From the IMG/VR virus record IMGVR_UViG_3300031578_000149, positions 1-38,489 of that record: 38,489 nt of DNA; one strand, given 5' to 3'. This document shows positions 1 through 6,578 of the stretch, piece after piece. Positions within the stretch are counted from its first letter, which is position 1, and each line of letters begins with the position of its first letter. The position numbers were made by a program, and so were the translations under genes. This DNA is from a virus. The notes under the pieces were generated by a model. It saw only the letters and a list, made by a program, of their open reading frames with translations, did not search any database and was not told the origin of the DNA.

Positions 1-38
1 GCGATTATTTGTATGCCTTTAATTTTCTTACCATTCAT
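1..38 (-). CDS. 5' end of a gene cut by the window edge
   Basis: An ATG at 38-36 is preceded by AAGGTG at good spacing and stays open to the window edge (first residues MNGKKIKGIQII). Too little is present to name it. If the sequence were circular, this frame would join in frame with the zinc-finger gene that starts at 38479; that may be chance. Confidence 0.4.
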   Translation of the reverse strand, partial: MNGKKIKGIQII

Positions 39-48
39 CCGAACACCT

Positions 49-129
49 TTATTTTATCTTATAATATTTTACTGCTGCTTCTTCTAATAATTCAGCAATC
101 GTACTTTTTTTATCGACTGCTAATTTTCT
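49..129 (-). pseudogene. C-terminal remnant of a possible ribbon-helix-helix (CopG/ParB-like) protein
   Basis: This open segment encodes RKLAVDKKSTIAELLEEAAV and a few more residues before a stop. It looks like the second half of a ribbon-helix-helix DNA-binding domain, where a 'LK-LA-KG-TISELL-EAV' pattern is typical. In this frame there is no ATG, GTG or TTG between the preceding stop (160-162) and this segment, so it cannot be a normal complete gene here. It directly follows the HNH endonuclease gene and overlaps its 3' end, which suggests that the endonuclease inserted into, or replaced the 5' part of, the gene. The family call is a visual impression from a short stretch. Confidence 0.4.
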
Positions 130-605
130 ACAACATCCTTGAAGTTTAATTTTGCATATTCACCGTGCAACTGTTTTGCAATAATATCATATTCTTTCAG
201 GGCTTCTATCTTATCAAGATGGTTGCCTAAGTGTATCTTCTTTTTAGTAATTGGATCAGTTATTTGGACGTGCCAAAGTCCATTCATCATAGATATGCCT
301 TTGTGTTCTCTATCTGCAAATTTTCTATTAAAGCAATTTTGTTGTTTTGTTGCCAACCTTAAATTTTCTCTTGTATTATTCAATGTATTATTGTCTATAT
401 GGTCAACTTGCATATTAGAAGGTGCGTTCAATATTTCTCGGTGCATAAATATCGCCTTTTTAGGTTTGCTCATACAATCCCATCTTCTTACATATAATTT
501 GCTAAACTTGGTCTTCATAATATGCCAAGTGAATCCACTAAGATATTCATAGTCAATGTCTGAAACTAATATTAAAATATTATTATGTGTTTTTAAATGT
601 TTCAT
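120..605 (-). CDS. HNH homing-type endonuclease with AP2 DNA-binding domain
   Basis: A 161-residue protein with the layout of phage HNH-AP2 endonucleases. The HNH nuclease core lies at residues 54-90: H55, then the VDHIDNNTLNN stretch with D68 and H69, then N81 in the NTRENLRLAT segment. A C-terminal AP2-like domain at residues 102-155 begins KGISMMNGLWHVQI and has the usual aromatic/basic sheet followed by a helix (EALKEYDIIAK). Such proteins nick or cut DNA and spread as free-standing selfish genes. Its 5' end overlaps the 583-774 gene by 23 bases and its 3' end abuts a ribbon-helix-helix-like remnant, as expected for a mobile gene that landed in another gene. Confidence 0.9.
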   Translation of the reverse strand: MKHLKTHNNILILVSDIDYEYLSGFTWHIMKTKFSKLYVRRWDCMSKPKKAIFMHREILNAPSNMQVDHIDNNTLNNTRENLRLATKQQNCFNRKFADREHKGISMMNGLWHVQITDPITKKKIHLGNHLDKIEALKEYDIIAKQLHGEYAKLNFKDVVEN

Positions 606-774
606 TTGTTTCTAAATATTGTAAATATTTTATTATCTTGTTTTTTAAGGTCGGATAACTATCTGTTTGGATGGCTTGAGAAATTTGAGATGCTTTTCTA
701 TGAAATTTTAATGCCAAATGCTTTTGACTTTTTTTTAATATTTTAAGTTTGATTTGTATTTCAATATTTGTCAT
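583..774 (-). CDS. small putative helix-turn-helix protein
   Basis: 63 residues, basic and helical. The segment KHLALKFHRKASQISQAIQT reads like an HTH (helix, turn, then a recognition helix rich in S/Q), but the match is weak. A sigma70-like promoter lies upstream (822-849). It is the first gene of a short leftward unit with the HNH endonuclease. A DNA-binding regulator is plausible; no family is certain. Confidence 0.6.
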   Translation of the reverse strand: MTNIEIQIKLKILKKSQKHLALKFHRKASQISQAIQTDSYPTLKNKIIKYLQYLETNETFKNT

Positions 775-821
775 AATGTTAATTTCTTAATATTGTAAAC
801 TTATTTATATTCTCACTTGCT

Positions 822-849
822 AATATAATAGAAAAAAACTTAAAGTCAA
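822..849 (-). promoter_or_regulatory. sigma70-like promoter for the 774 leftward unit
   Basis: Minus strand: TTGACT (849-844), a 16-base spacer, TATATT (827-822). It points at the gene starting at 774, about 50 bases downstream. The 775-926 gap lies between divergent genes and is very AT-rich; no other element was found there with certainty. Confidence 0.5.
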
Positions 850-926
850 GTATAATTTGTAATTATTTAAAATTATTTTTAAGTTGCTATTAGTCGGGCA
901 GTATTTTAATAAGAAAGGAATATATC

Positions 927-1202
927 ATGGTAGTAAAATTCAAAGTAATTTTTGAGGATAAAATCTCTGAATGGCGTTTTATAGATAAAATAGATCGTGT
1001 AGATATTCAAGAACCCTGTGAAGATAACGATAATTTATTAACATTTACCCTTAAAACTCATCAAGATAAAATTATTGAAGAAATTGAGGTTAGTAATAAT
1101 CCATCATCTTTTGATGATAAGTTAGAATGTTGTTATTTAAGATCAAATGAAATTTATCTTATGAATGATCAAGGTCAAACAATAGAAAAAATTAGTCCTT
1201 AA
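927..1202 (+). CDS. hypothetical acidic protein, 91 residues
   Basis: It starts at ATG 927 with AAGAAAGGAA about 8 bases upstream. The protein is acidic and probably mostly beta: alternating hydrophobic strands (MVVKFKVIFEDKISEWRF, then LLTFTLKTHQDKIIEEIEV) end in KISP. No signal peptide, membrane segment or known motif was seen. It is the only plus-strand gene in the left half and is convergent with the late operon. It could be a lone-expressed host-takeover or immunity gene, but that is position-based guesswork. Confidence 0.7.
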   Translation: MVVKFKVIFEDKISEWRFIDKIDRVDIQEPCEDNDNLLTFTLKTHQDKIIEEIEVSNNPSSFDDKLECCYLRSNEIYLMNDQGQTIEKISP

Positions 1203-1209
1203 TAATCAT

Positions 1210-1292
1210 TTAGCGTTTTAGCAGTTCTTAGCATTTGCACACATATTCCACCCACTGTAAATGTTAGCAACTTGCTAAGTAATGTTGCTAAG
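1210..1292. repeat. cluster of TTAGCA half-sites in both orientations
   Basis: Between the convergent gene ends, TTAGC(A) occurs forward at 1210, 1218, 1228 and 1264, and reversed (TTGCTAAG) at 1272-1279 and 1285-1292. TTAGCAA-C-TTGCTAA (1264-1278) is a perfect palindrome. It could be an operator cluster, iterons or a weak terminator. The remaining 1293-1353 stretch is AT-rich with no feature seen. Confidence 0.5.
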
Positions 1293-1353
1293 ATTTATAT
1301 CGATAGTTTAGATAAATTAAATTTGATAAATAAATACTATATGAACAACCATA

Positions 1354-2331
1354 TTAATAAATATAACCATTTATTATCTTCTTGTTCTCAACTGTAAAAT
1401 TTCCGTCTTTTTCTCTTGTGAGAAATGCGAAGCCTAAGTTCCAATCATTTATAGACATATAGTCAGGTGAAAGTCCACATAATGACCCAACAGCCCAACT
1501 ACCTAAAACTTTATTTTTAATTGTTCTCGTTAAGTTTTCTTGTGTACGATGGAAATGACCAAAAAGAATATTGTCGCTTGCTTTAATCCTAAAGTTCCTT
1601 GCAACGTGAACGCCGCCGCCTAAAATTTCGTGTCCGTGTATTATGTTTAATCTGCCAAACTCAGAAACAGTTAGGCTGTCAATCATTTTTATTCTTAGTC
1701 TTGTCAAGTGTAAAACATCATCTATTTGTACGCTATCTAAATCAAATAACTCAGGCGCAACGTTTATCAAGTAGTTAATCCATCTTTGTTCGTGATTTCC
1801 TATCTTATAATATATTTCAAGATCCGGGAACTTATTTCTTAGGTTTTCTAAAAACTGTCTGGTAGAATCAATTTCCTCTTTTACTCTCCTGAGATGTGGC
1901 AGTCTTTGATAACGAGACACGCCATAAAAATCTATTATATCACCTCCTAAAAATATTCCTCTCATCCCATTATCATAGCCGTATTTTATTGCAAGTTTAA
2001 TAGCGGTTATATCATGGTAAGGTATGTGTAGATCTGAAATGTAAAGAAGTCTGTCAATTCCGGCTGGTATTATAAAGCGTGGTCTTTCTTTATATAGTGA
2101 GTCTGGAATTTCAATAACAAATTCAGTATCATCTAAAGAAACACTGGTTTGTTTTCCCCCTGTATATGGGATAATGGTTCTAAGAACATCAACGGTATGA
2201 TTTATTTTTTCCCTTTTAATTATCATTTTAGCCAGCTTTGCATTGTCCATATAGGGAAATTCGGTCTTATATCTCTTAACTAAAGGAGCGTATTCAATTC
2301 CCTTTTTGGTCTTCCATTCTACACTTGGCAA
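1354..2331 (-). CDS. calcineurin-like metallophosphoesterase
   Basis: A 325-residue protein with the full metallophosphoesterase metal-binding series: SDLH (D100, H102), GGD (D131), GNHE (N179, H180), HGHE (H232, H234) and GHFH (H259, H261). The family hydrolyses phosphomono- or diesters, including nucleic acid and nucleotide substrates, at a two-metal centre; the substrate here is unknown. The first 60 residues form a separate helical, possibly DNA-binding, segment (AKLAKMIIKREKINHTVDVL). The start is TTG at 2331, fixed by a perfect AAGGAGG five bases upstream. A promoter with TTGACA lies in the 126-base gap ahead, so it can be expressed apart from the late operon. It is the last gene of the leftward arm. 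Confidence 0.88.
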   Translation of the reverse strand: MPSVEWKTKKGIEYAPLVKRYKTEFPYMDNAKLAKMIIKREKINHTVDVLRTIIPYTGGKQTSVSLDDTEFVIEIPDSLYKERPRFIIPAGIDRLLYISDLHIPYHDITAIKLAIKYGYDNGMRGIFLGGDIIDFYGVSRYQRLPHLRRVKEEIDSTRQFLENLRNKFPDLEIYYKIGNHEQRWINYLINVAPELFDLDSVQIDDVLHLTRLRIKMIDSLTVSEFGRLNIIHGHEILGGGVHVARNFRIKASDNILFGHFHRTQENLTRTIKNKVLGSWAVGSLCGLSPDYMSINDWNLGFAFLTREKDGNFTVENKKIINGYIY

Positions 2332-2336
2332 TTAAA

Positions 2337-2343
2337 CCTCCTT
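2337..2343 (-). promoter_or_regulatory. consensus Shine-Dalgarno site deciding a TTG start
   Basis: AAGGAGG on the minus strand, five bases before TTG (2331-2329). No in-frame ATG lies nearby, so the TTG start is well supported. Confidence 0.75.
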
Positions 2344-2369
2344 GATTAAGTTTGTTCAATAAGTGCTAT

Positions 2370-2398
2370 AAATTACTTTATTTTACTATAATTGTCAA
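2370..2398 (-). promoter_or_regulatory. sigma70-like promoter for the metallophosphoesterase gene
   Basis: Minus strand: perfect TTGACA (2398-2393), a 17-base spacer, TAATTT (2375-2370). It sits about 40 bases before the TTG start. The -35 box is consensus; the -10 box is weaker. Confidence 0.55.
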
Positions 2399-2457
2399 GT
2401 AGTATTTTTGGTTATTTCTTTAATTGACATAAACCTCTCTTTCCAACCGGAATTATT

Positions 2458-2994
2458 TTAAACATACACTCGCTTTAATAAACGATTTAGCCAGCTTTTG
2501 CCGAATCGCCAAAATTTTGATAATGTTCTATAACTTACTTCATTTCTTTCAATATATTTTCGATAGAGAAGTTCTTGGTTTGCTATTGATTTAATCGCAC
2601 CAAGCGTTATCTGACCGAAGATTCCGTCTCTGGCAATGGTTTTGCCAAAGTCAAAGAATAAAGTGTCCTGTAGTAGCTTTACGGCTGTTTTACGACCTCT
2701 ATTGACTGATAAATCAAACAACTTAAATGCTAAACTATTATCAGGGATTTCTTTATAAAGATCATCCCAGAAATGGATATAGTAAAATCTCTTTGTAGTA
2801 TCTAAAGCAAGGAAAGTTTTTCCATCATCAAATAAAGTTTTAACAACATTATAAGTACTCGGATAGTCTCTGCTTGTTATTCCATAAATAGTTTTACCAC
2901 CACTATCATAAGGATCATTCGCATACCCACCTTCGTTAATTATTAATTCCTGGAAGGTATTATCAAAATCATCTTCTCTGTTTTTATCACACAT
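2458..2994 (-). CDS. phage endolysin, glycoside hydrolase family 108 type
   Basis: 178 residues. The N-terminal half has the GH108 (phage muramidase) signature: NEGGYANDPYDSGGKTIYGIT at residues 20-40 with the probable catalytic glutamate E21, followed by a WDDLYKEI segment. The C-terminal part (residues 95-150, FKLFDLSVNRGRKTAVKLLQ and DGIFGQITLGAIKSI) matches the peptidoglycan-binding half usually fused to it. No signal peptide is present, so release to the periplasm should need the holin-like protein encoded at 4210-4542. It stands in the lysis module after a spanin-like and a peptidase gene. Confidence 0.88.
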   Translation of the reverse strand: MCDKNREDDFDNTFQELIINEGGYANDPYDSGGKTIYGITSRDYPSTYNVVKTLFDDGKTFLALDTTKRFYYIHFWDDLYKEIPDNSLAFKLFDLSVNRGRKTAVKLLQDTLFFDFGKTIARDGIFGQITLGAIKSIANQELLYRKYIERNEVSYRTLSKFWRFGKSWLNRLLKRVYV

Positions 2995-3024
2995 TTATCC
3001 ACCACCTGTTTTTGATGTTTTCAT

Positions 3025-3648
3025 TTAGTTTAGCCTTATTCCAAATCCAAGTTGTATGCCTGGCTCAATAGTTTTACCATTATAGTTTAAGCCAAGTCCC
3101 AAATACGTTATAAATCTTTTGTAGAAAAATCCTGGCGGTTCACATTCTTTTAATTTTAATAATTCATTTTCTCCGGTAAGCATATCAACGTTAGATTGCA
3201 TTTGTTTTATAATTAAGGATTGCTTTCCATTAATCTGATCTTTAAGTAATAGTAGCTCTAAACTTTCTTTAAACCGATTAAAATACTTAGCACCAAATCC
3301 TATTTCTCTATAAGTGAGATATTTTGTATTATCTGGTTTTGTCCCAAGTAGTTCTAAACCTTTTCTATATTCAGGAATTGATTGTGTACTATCACTTGCA
3401 ATAGTGCTATCGATAGATTCTTCTTTAGCCTTATATTTATAAACGATTTTAGGTTCTAAAGATTTTAAACTATCGATTTCTTTTTGCTTAACTTTTATAA
3501 CTTTGTCCAGACTATCTTTTGCAAACGCAATCCGCTTTTCATATTTATCAACTATGGATTGTATATCTTTCTCAGGTTTTAAATTCCACCCAATGAATCC
3601 ACCTATGATTAAGCAGATTGCAAATGATATTAAAATTGTTTTATTCAA
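3025..3648 (-). CDS. single-span membrane protein with coiled coil; candidate i-spanin
   Basis: 207 residues. A membrane helix at about residues 5-22 (ILISFAICLIIGGFIGW) is followed by a long charged coiled coil at 28-68 (DSLDKVIKVKQKEIDSLKS) and a second helical stretch near 120-165. The C-terminus is short and beta-like (FITYLGLGLNYNGKTIEPGI), resembling an outer-membrane strand hairpin. An inner-membrane anchor plus periplasmic coiled coil between peptidase and endolysin genes is what Rz-type i-spanins look like, though this one is longer. No separate lipoprotein o-spanin was seen; the C-terminal strands might stand in for it (inference). It overlaps the upstream peptidase gene by 8 bases. 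Confidence 0.7.
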   Translation of the reverse strand: MNKTILISFAICLIIGGFIGWNLKPEKDIQSIVDKYEKRIAFAKDSLDKVIKVKQKEIDSLKSLEPKIVYKYKAKEESIDSTIASDSTQSIPEYRKGLELLGTKPDNTKYLTYREIGFGAKYFNRFKESLELLLLKDQINGKQSLIIKQMQSNVDMLTGENELLKLKECEPPGFFYKRFITYLGLGLNYNGKTIEPGIQLGFGIRLN

Positions 3649-4213
3649 AGATCACCTCGCCTTTTTCTTCGGCTTCTTTTAGAACGCCATATAATCTCAT
3701 AGGTGAATACAAATTAGAATTATAGTCTCTTAATCTTTGTGATAAGTATTTCAGTCCGTATTTATCTGCGTATAACATAGCACAGGTGTAGGCTATTTCT
3801 GAACATACACTTGATTTCGGAAACCATACGTTCTTGGGATCACGCTTAAATAATTTGTTCATAAACCATACTCTTACAAAATCTATCAATTGTAAGCGGG
3901 CATAGGGCTTACTATGCTCTGTATCAACTATTCTTAAGAATATTGTCAGATCATTTAACTGTATATTAGAACTTACAAAGTGTGCTGTAAGCAGAGGGTT
4001 ATCGTAATAGCTTAACATCTGGGCAAGATTGCTTTCAAAGATTATTTTCCTTGTCCTGCCTTCATCTTCGCCTATTGAAACGTGCGTCCACGTCTTATCA
4101 AAGGGTATGGATGGATATTGCCAATGTGTAAATAGTTTTATCAGATAACTAAGATTAAACGGTTTGCTATACCATTTTAATTTAGAAGTATCTGCGGAAT
4201 AAAAGTGTATCAT
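3641..4213 (-). CDS. permuted papain-like (YiiX/NlpC-P60-like) cysteine peptidase
   Basis: 190 residues. The catalytic layout is that of circularly permuted NlpC/P60 enzymes: an early histidine in WTHVSIG (H44), an acidic residue in FESN (E60), and the cysteine late, in SSVCSEIAY (C137). Family members cleave amide bonds in peptidoglycan or lipids. Placed directly between the holin-like and spanin-like genes, it may be a second lytic enzyme acting on peptide crosslinks beside the muramidase. It starts inside the stop of the upstream gene (ATGA overlap at 4210-4213). No signal peptide is visible. The family call rests on motif order only. Confidence 0.65.
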   Translation of the reverse strand: MIHFYSADTSKLKWYSKPFNLSYLIKLFTHWQYPSIPFDKTWTHVSIGEDEGRTRKIIFESNLAQMLSYYDNPLLTAHFVSSNIQLNDLTIFLRIVDTEHSKPYARLQLIDFVRVWFMNKLFKRDPKNVWFPKSSVCSEIAYTCAMLYADKYGLKYLSQRLRDYNSNLYSPMRLYGVLKEAEEKGEVIFE

Positions 4214-4542
4214 TCTGTTTTCTTCCCCACTACGCTTATTGCTTTACCTATAATCTTTTCAACAATTATCTTTCCGCCTATCCTGTAAAATAGAATTGCA
4301 AAAGCCCAATTCATCACCACGATTAAGACAGTATCAAACCAACCGACTACAACCGATGGGAAGCCAAGTGTTAAGAAGATACCCACTATTAAACAGATAA
4401 CAGCCGTGATAAGTGAACCCTTAACTTTATCTGATGTAGATTGATTTATTGCCTCAATAATAAAACTGCAAACAATACCTGCAAACAGTGGTATTATCAA
4501 GATAGTTAATTCACCAAACCACCCGATTAAAAGTTGTTCCAT
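4210..4542 (-). CDS. multi-span membrane protein, candidate holin
   Basis: 110 residues with three likely membrane helices at about 9-30 (ELTILIIPLFAGIVCSFII), 42-62 (GSLITAVICLIVGIFLTLGF) and 68-90 (WFDTVLIVVMNWAFAILFY), and a short basic tail (KIIGKAISVVGKKTE). Size, topology and its place as first gene of the lysis set fit a class I-type holin that lets the leaderless endolysin cross the inner membrane. I do not recognise a specific holin family. Confidence 0.72.
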   Translation of the reverse strand: MEQLLIGWFGELTILIIPLFAGIVCSFIIEAINQSTSDKVKGSLITAVICLIVGIFLTLGFPSVVVGWFDTVLIVVMNWAFAILFYRIGGKIIVEKIIGKAISVVGKKTE

Positions 4543-4543
4543 C

Positions 4544-4684
4544 TTATTTACCTTTTATTTTATTGAATAACCCATAATACCATTCGGTTATTGCTAACCA
4601 TCTTTTATAAAACTTCATAGACCATTTTTTATCTATTTCTTTTAGTTCGTTAGCGAACCATTCTGTTCTATCAACTATCTTCAC
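4544..4684 (-). CDS. small aromatic/basic protein, 46 residues, GTG start
   Basis: GTG at 4684 with AAAGGT eight bases upstream; it encodes KIVDRTEWFANELKEIDKK and then KFYKRWLAITEWYYGLFNKI. It is rich in W, Y and K and helical, perhaps membrane-surface bound. The start codon overlaps the stop of the upstream 35-codon gene (GTGA), suggesting translational coupling. It resembles the W-rich peptide encoded at 5952-6095 in composition. Function unknown. Confidence 0.55.
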   Translation of the reverse strand: MKIVDRTEWFANELKEIDKKWSMKFYKRWLAITEWYYGLFNKIKGK

Positions 4685-4788
4685 TTTATACCTTTTATTT
4701 TTTTAATTCCGTTTTTAATTATCAATACAGTTAGCTTTTTTATGATGCTTAATCCTGTTCTTGCCAGTATTTTTATTTCTCTGTTCAT
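4681..4788 (-). CDS. small basic peptide, 35 residues
   Basis: ATG at 4788, encoding MNREIKILARTGLSIIKKL and then TVLIIKNGIKKIKGIK. It is an amphipathic, strongly basic helix. Its TGA overlaps the GTG of the next gene. AAGAGA lies upstream as a weak ribosome site. Tight packing in the lysis region supports it; function unknown. Confidence 0.45.
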   Translation of the reverse strand: MNREIKILARTGLSIIKKLTVLIIKNGIKKIKGIK

Positions 4789-4826
4789 AAAATCTCTTAG
4801 TTATCAAAATTGTTAATTATCTGTCT

Positions 4827-4898
4827 TTATTCCCCTACAAATCGCACCCATTCGGGACATTTAACGTCCAATTTGGTCTTTTTATACCCGTTTGTCAA
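4827..4898 (-). CDS. possible 23-residue peptide, TTG start
   Basis: TTG at 4898, five bases after the stop of the upstream gene, encodes MTNGYKKTKLDVKCPEWVRF and three more residues. The KCPEWV motif and its location in an otherwise empty 115-base gap are the only support; the ribosome site is poor. Confidence 0.25.
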   Translation of the reverse strand: MTNGYKKTKLDVKCPEWVRFVGE

Positions 4899-4903
4899 AT
4901 TAT

Positions 4904-5116
4904 TTATCTTTTTGTGCTGGTAAATCCACCAACTATATCTTTAAGCATATCCGGTATGTCAGGCGTTTTTGATTCTATCGGTTCAGATTCTATTTTGTCT
5001 ATCTTTAGCTGACCCCGTAAATAATATTCTATCTGTTCCTTTGTTTGATACTTGTATTCATCATCAGGCAATTCTTTGATCAACTTCTTACCGAATATTT
5101 TAAAGTAAACTATCAT
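4904..5116 (-). CDS. hypothetical protein, 70 residues
   Basis: It begins MIVYFKIFGKKLIKELPDDE and continues with a charged helical part (KYQTKEQIEYYLRGQLKI) and a polar tail. It overlaps the upstream gene by 4 bases (ATGA), so the two are probably co-translated. No family recognised; probably a soluble small accessory protein of the late operon. Confidence 0.6.
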   Translation of the reverse strand: MIVYFKIFGKKLIKELPDDEYKYQTKEQIEYYLRGQLKIDKIESEPIESKTPDIPDMLKDIVGGFTSTKR

Positions 5117-5310
5117 TTATAAAATTCATCATTCCCTCGATTAAGTTCTTTTATATCAAAGAAAGTCTTAATCGCTAAATATAAATCATCGATTGGTACT
5201 CCCCCTGCTACTGTTGCACCTACGGTAAGATTAACATAATTATCATTAGCGAGTCCTTCGTTGTCAATAATTATATTCAGTTCATCTTCGAAGTCTAATT
5301 TTATTTCCAT
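5113..5310 (-). CDS. hypothetical acidic protein, 65 residues
   Basis: It is acidic at the N-terminus (MEIKLDFEDELNIIIDNEG) and has a glycine/valine-rich central stretch (VNLTVGATVAGGVPIDDLY). AGAGGTG precedes the ATG at 5310. It is coupled to the following gene by an ATGA overlap. Not recognised. Confidence 0.6.
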   Translation of the reverse strand: MEIKLDFEDELNIIIDNEGLANDNYVNLTVGATVAGGVPIDDLYLAIKTFFDIKELNRGNDEFYK

Positions 5311-5322
5311 TTCACACCTCTT

Positions 5323-5955
5323 TTATTTTGTTAATGAACTTAATATCTTTGGAATTATTATTTCCTTACTGCCTAACTCATTTATATGCAATCCATCATT
5401 AGGCGAATATTTATTCAAGTAAGTTTCTTTATCTATCTTATTCCATTCATCTGTAATATTGATAAATCCGGTATGTCTAAACTTTGCAATGTCTTCAACT
5501 AATTGATTATATGTTTTGATAAACGGTCTATTAGTAAAAGGATTCCTGCCTGATAAAATAGTATCAGCAGGCAGGTTCATTGTCATTAAATAAATTTTAC
5601 ATTTAGGTAATTTAATTCTTACCTCATCAATCATTTTAATCCAATTGCTCTTACTGTCTTCTAAAGAAGTAAGGACACTCCAATAAACATTGACTAAGCA
5701 AGCATCATTTATACTGAACTCCATCAAGACAATATCTGGATTTAATTTGATTACTTTATCCTCTAAGTTTTTTACCCCCCAATCACTATTCATTCCGCCT
5801 TTACCTGAATTTATTACTTTAGCATTTGGGAGTTGTTGCTGTAATGTTTCGGGATATTTACCTACTCGGGTTAATGAAGTACCATAACACACAATAGTTT
5901 GTGCATTAACAAGTAATGCCATCCATAGCAATAATATTAAGAATAACCATTTCAT
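5323..5955 (-). CDS. exported SGNH/GDSL-family hydrolase
   Basis: 210 residues with a Sec signal peptide (MKWLFLILLLWMALLVNA|Q) and all four SGNH blocks: GTS with the nucleophile S27, the GKGG turn (51-54), SIND with N83, and DGLHIN with the D187/H190 pair. The family covers esterases, lipases and polysaccharide deacetylases; the substrate here is unknown. Export points to action on host surface glycans or lipids outside the inner membrane. It sits between the fibre-like gene and the lysis module and starts inside the stop codon of a tiny upstream gene (ATGA). Possible roles are surface modification against superinfection or help with release (inference). Confidence 0.88.
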   Translation of the reverse strand: MKWLFLILLLWMALLVNAQTIVCYGTSLTRVGKYPETLQQQLPNAKVINSGKGGMNSDWGVKNLEDKVIKLNPDIVLMEFSINDACLVNVYWSVLTSLEDSKSNWIKMIDEVRIKLPKCKIYLMTMNLPADTILSGRNPFTNRPFIKTYNQLVEDIAKFRHTGFINITDEWNKIDKETYLNKYSPNDGLHINELGSKEIIIPKILSSLTK

Positions 5956-6095
5956 TCAGTATATCTTAAATTAAATTCTTTACTTGGCTTCCAGTAATCC
6001 CATCTTTTCTTCCAAGTGTTTATCAATGGTAACCACATCCAGAAGAAATTCCATTTGCAACCGAAAAAAAAATACCAACTTCTTAACTGTTTCAT
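5952..6095 (-). CDS. tryptophan-rich 47-residue peptide
   Basis: ATG at 6095 lies in an ATGA overlap with the stop of the 25-residue membrane peptide gene, and its own stop overlaps the ATG of the SGNH hydrolase gene. It encodes MKQLRSWYFFFGCKWNFFW and then MWLPLINTWKKRWDYWKPS, with eight W residues in 47. The aromatic block could lie in a membrane interface. The double overlap strongly supports translation. Function unknown. Confidence 0.65.
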   Translation of the reverse strand: MKQLRSWYFFFGCKWNFFWMWLPLINTWKKRWDYWKPSKEFNLRYTE

Positions 6096-6169
6096 TTCCT
6101 AAACTTCCGAACTAAAATTAAAACTCCAATCACTATAACCACGAGTATTATTATTTCGAGTGTGTCCAT
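6092..6169 (-). CDS. 25-residue single-span membrane peptide
   Basis: It encodes MDTLEIIILVVIVIGVLIL followed by VRKFRK: one hydrophobic helix with a basic cytoplasmic tail. AAGGAA stands six bases before the ATG, and the stop overlaps the start of the W-rich peptide gene. Size and topology resemble small phage membrane peptides such as pinholin- or antiholin-like factors, but no family is claimed. Confidence 0.6.
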   Translation of the reverse strand: MDTLEIIILVVIVIGVLILVRKFRK

Positions 6170-6170
6170 T

Positions 6171-6491
6171 TTATTTCCTTAAATACTTCAGTATTTCTTT
6201 AATATCCTGCCGGTTTTCTCTCACAATCTCTAAATATTCAGATAGTTTCTCGTCAAACTCCTGCTTTGTTACGAATCGTTCAGTCCCGGACCTAACGGAA
6301 GATTCAGTTAATATTTTCATTTCCTGATTGGTAAACACCCTTCCTTCTATGTTTGCAAACCAGAATATAATGCTTACAAAAAAAGCAATTATCGCAATTA
6401 TAGGAGTCCAATAGTTTAGTAGATATTCCCATTTACTAACTACTTTTTTCTCGCCGCTGTCTATTTCATCTATTATTTTTTTATCAGTCAT
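6171..6491 (-). CDS. single-span membrane protein with C-terminal coiled coil
   Basis: 106 residues: a charged N-terminus, one membrane helix at about 29-46 (TPIIAIIAFFVSIIFWFA), then a charged helical tail (KLSEYLEIVRENRQDIKEIL). It starts right after a copy of a three-fold repeat (6495-6578). The stop abuts the next gene's ribosome site. Possibly an accessory lysis or membrane protein; unrecognised. Confidence 0.65.
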   Translation of the reverse strand: MTDKKIIDEIDSGEKKVVSKWEYLLNYWTPIIAIIAFFVSIIFWFANIEGRVFTNQEMKILTESSVRSGTERFVTKQEFDEKLSEYLEIVRENRQDIKEILKYLRK

Positions 6492-6494
6492 AAT

Positions 6495-6578
6495 TTTCCA
6501 CTATAAATGTATTCTCGGTTATTTCTTGTTAAAACTTTCCACTATAAGCTATATAATTAGTTAATTTTTCCACTATAA
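6495..6578 (-). repeat. three direct copies of TTATAGTGGAAA
   Basis: On the minus strand the 12-mer TTATAGTGGAAA occurs at 6578-6567, 6547-6536 and 6506-6495. The first copy contains the TAG stop of the 1029-residue fibre-like gene; the last ends three bases before the ATG at 6491. Exact 12-base identity in three copies within 84 bases suggests a protein-binding or promoter role. Confidence 0.65.
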
